Positions 62,002-64,000 of a DNA stretch of 64,000 nucleotides are shown piece after piece (positions within the stretch are counted from its first letter, which is position 1; every line of letters begins with the position of its first letter). The stretch spans positions 62,001 through 126,000 of the forward strand of contig VWZF01001835.1 in NCBI GenBank assembly GCA_013396755.1. The letters run 5' to 3'. Below the pieces are notes generated by a model. That model was not told the DNA's origin. It searched no databases and saw nothing but the letters and a program-made list of their open reading frames with translations. The DNA comes from Sclerurus mexicanus (Eukaryota > Chordata > Aves > Passeriformes > Furnariidae). The position numbers and the translations under genes were made by a program.

Positions 62002-62163
62002 GAGGGGCCCCGAGGCCGCGGGCGGCTCCGTGAGGGCCGCGGCGGTGAGGGCGGCCGAGCCCCGCCCGGCCAGGCGCTGAGGGCTCTCTTCCCCCCGCAG
62101 GCTCATCTTCGGCACCCTCTACCCCGCCTACTCGTCCTACAAGGCCGTGAAGACGAAAAACGT
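62002..62163 (+). pseudogene. REEP2 intron 1 end and exon 2 fragment
   Basis: REEP2 is a receptor-expression-enhancing protein that shapes tubular endoplasmic reticulum and helps receptors reach the surface. 62002-62100 has the look of a GC-rich intron end with many CpGs, closing with the acceptor ctcttccccccgcag. From 62101 one frame (one base completing the previous codon) reads LIFGTLYPAYSS followed by YKAVKTKNV. From memory of the family this agrees with REEP2 at every visible residue, including YSSY and KTKN, where REEP1 differs. This is the first membrane hairpin, normally exon 2. The exon should continue with KEY but stops at the undetermined base 62164 and a CCCTT array. No other REEP2 exon is seen. 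Perfect coding identity and dense CpGs speak against an old pseudogene. A mis-joined gap between CCCTT arrays is the simplest explanation. Confidence 0.85.
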
Positions 62164-62164
62164 N
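62164..62164. other. Single undetermined base at the REEP2/CCCTT junction
   Basis: An N sits exactly where the REEP2 exon meets the second CCCTT array. A lone N at such a junction suggests a consensus conflict or forced join. Confidence 0.95.
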
Positions 62165-62206
62165 CCCCTTCCCCTTCCCCTTCCCCTTTCCCTTTCCCTT
62201 CTTTCC
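62165..62206 (+). repeat. (CCCTT)n array, right
   Basis: Units ccccttcccctt pass into ccctttccc, ending at ctttcc. It is the same repeat type and orientation as the left array at 61965-62001. Together they bracket the REEP2 fragment. Confidence 0.95.
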
Positions 62207-64000
62207 ATGTAGGTATGTACTAGAACAGGTTCAGAGCAGAACTGTTCCATAGAAGTGTGGAATTTTCTATTTACTAGGATAAGTATTTTCCAAAGAAGTC
62301 AATAAACTTTTTATGTCAATGGCTGGGCAGGGTGACAAAATGGGTCTCATGGTTTTTGGAATTCCCTTTCAAGATACCAGTGTTAGAGACTTGTCACAGT
62401 CTTTTATGTCCTTAATATGTTATCTTTTTGGAAACTCCTAGGCAAAAAGCACAAGTTTTAATTTTACAAGCAATTTCACTAGATATTTTAAAAGGGTTTT
62501 TATTATGTGATTTTAAAATATGCTACTCTGTTATTTTGATGCAATTTTGCTCTCATTTCTGTGTGGCTGCTGCACAATGAAATCTTAATTCCTTTTACAG
62601 GTTAGTCTTTATTATTGTAAACATAATGAGCTGACATCTATTTTTTTTTTCCCAGTTTGCCCATTAAGTGCATTTAAACACATTTTAATGTCTTACAGAA
62701 ATGTGTTTAGAATGTCTGAGGTTTTGCTTGTCTATCAATGAAATGCTACTGAAATGTATTTAAATTAGTTTACATGCACACATATTTCTGGGAAAGGAAA
62801 TTTCACAGCTCTCTTGTTTAACTACACTCATATACTGTTATAGCTAAAAGTTCTTAATTTCATTGCAAAAAATGTGTTAATTAAAATACTTGAAATAAAG
62901 AAATTACATATTTAAATATCTATTAAATATTACATATTTAAATATCTTAAAGAGAACTTCTCAGTGAACTTGCTGTATTTAGACAAGGCTAATATTTGGA
63001 GCCCATTTTGGATAACAATTTAAAAGTAAACTGGATAAAATGCAGCAGAATAGCCCAGAAGAAATCCTTGAGTCTGATTTCTTCATTAACAGAGATCACC
63101 GATCACATTGGACTTTTAATCTCTGATGTCTATAGTTTTGCTGTAGGGAATCTATTCTGCCATATGCATGATACAATAGTGCTGGAAGCTTCTCTGCTAA
63201 TGGATACAAAAAGAAAGGGCAAAGAAAACAAAGATAACAGCAATAACAATAATAATAGTAATATAATAAATCTTCTTGAGGAAGTTCTCATGCAATTGGA
63301 GAAGATCAGTGCAAGATATTCTTTTTGAATGTTCACCATCTTTCAAGAGATAGCAAGTTGCAGAGCTGTTTTATTTCTCATTGCTGATGCATTATTTTCT
63401 CCCATGCTGTGTTTTGCAACCTTTGAAGCCAGAAGACAAATCTCTAAAACATATGAAATGTAGATAGGTTTGGGGTTTTTTTGTTTGGAAACAACCTACA
63501 TCCACTGGTGACTGGGCATGTGGATTGCAATTTAAAAAGCATAAAATTTACATAATTCCCAGTTCTAGGGCTGTATTAGTAAATATTTCAGTTTCTGCTT
63601 CTCAATTTTAAGTATAAAACCAGATGTTTTAAAAAATAAATAGATCTGTGATCCTCTCAGTTAATTAATTTACCTGAAAGACAGAAAGATAACAAAAGTT
63701 GATTTGGGTCTCAGAGAATTTCCAAACCTATTCTATATGTACTGCAAGATGACAGTGACAATGGTATACAAAAGTTTGACAGCTGCATCACAATATGGTT
63801 CTAATTTGGAAGTACAGCAATATGCCTCAGACTGAAGGAGTGACTTTAATGAGAATATAACAAACATTTGCTGTGAACAGTATTTTAACATCACTTCCTA
63901 GTCAGAAAAGGGAAAGACTTGTATTCCTTTGGGTATCTGGGTGCTTGATAACTTTAACCGTGTTTTTGTTATCTTTAATATTTCCCCCTCCTTACCTTTA
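62207..64000. other. Non-coding sequence, nothing recognised
   Basis: AT-rich DNA similar to that at 53-61 kb. A 19-base duplication (attacatatttaaatatct at 62903 and 62929, period 26) is seen. A degenerate AAT/AAC-rich stretch lies at 63228-63272. Frames up to 110 codons (62996-63328) are unrecognised. Confidence 0.7.

Noticed and set aside
61924..62223. 99-codon plus-strand frame across the REEP2 block
   Set aside because: It reads the CCCTT arrays and the REEP2 exon in the wrong frame and crosses an undetermined base.
1..64000. CRISPR arrays, operons, phage or bacterial mobile systems
   Set aside because: There are no regularly spaced repeats with unique spacers, no bacterial gene spacing and no such proteins; the repeat content is avian.

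Overview
The window looks like non-coding bird DNA, most likely from a songbird (passerine). The direct evidence is the repeat content. There are at least eight CR1-type LINE fragments on both strands. One SINE has an isoleucine-tRNA head and a CR1 3' tail, a combination known from passerine genomes. Two avian ERVL-type long terminal repeats are present, one with an intact 5-bp target-site duplication. There are also many A/C-rich low-complexity tracts. No bacterial gene organisation, operon, CRISPR array or complete protein-coding gene is visible. Almost all open reading frames are chance openings in AT-rich DNA or pieces of CR1 reverse transcriptase.

Layout. 1-7.1 kb is AT-rich single-copy-looking sequence. 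7.1-8.95 kb is the longest repeat, a 5'-truncated CR1 on the minus strand whose reverse transcriptase has lost a catalytic aspartate. 9-16.2 kb is featureless and ends in an 18-base C run next to a 24-base assembly gap. 17.0-19.4 kb is a dense composite: the tRNA-Ile SINE (minus), an A-rich tract, an LTR fragment (minus), a short GC-rich block that encodes a piece of an aldehyde dehydrogenase (plus), and a CR1 3' end (plus). A CR1 internal fragment lies at 21.6 kb, a 280-bp A/C-only tract at 26.6 kb, a complete solo LTR at 28.2-28.8 kb, a CR1 3' end at 32.4 kb, and an ERVL LTR (plus, 3'-truncated) at 34.55 kb. 35-45 kb is quiet. A GC-rich unclassified block at 45.2-46.1 kb holds the longest reading frame of the window, which I do not recognise. 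A CpG-containing patch with a CTCF-like motif lies at 49.4-49.8 kb. More CR1 pieces lie at 52.5, 59.6 and 61.8 kb.

The most striking item is at 61.97-62.21 kb. Between two (CCCTT)n arrays sits a 162-bp, very GC- and CpG-rich block that reads as the 3' end of an intron, a splice acceptor, and an intact piece of exon 2 of REEP2. It stops at a single undetermined base. It is so well preserved and so foreign to its surroundings that a mis-joined assembly gap is the leading explanation, with a recent exon insertion as the alternative.

No genes can be said to work together here. The window is best read as intergenic or deep-intronic DNA shaped by retrotransposons, with a few stretches that look like conserved regulatory elements and two unexpected fragments of host genes. 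I found no convincing evidence of a new biological system.
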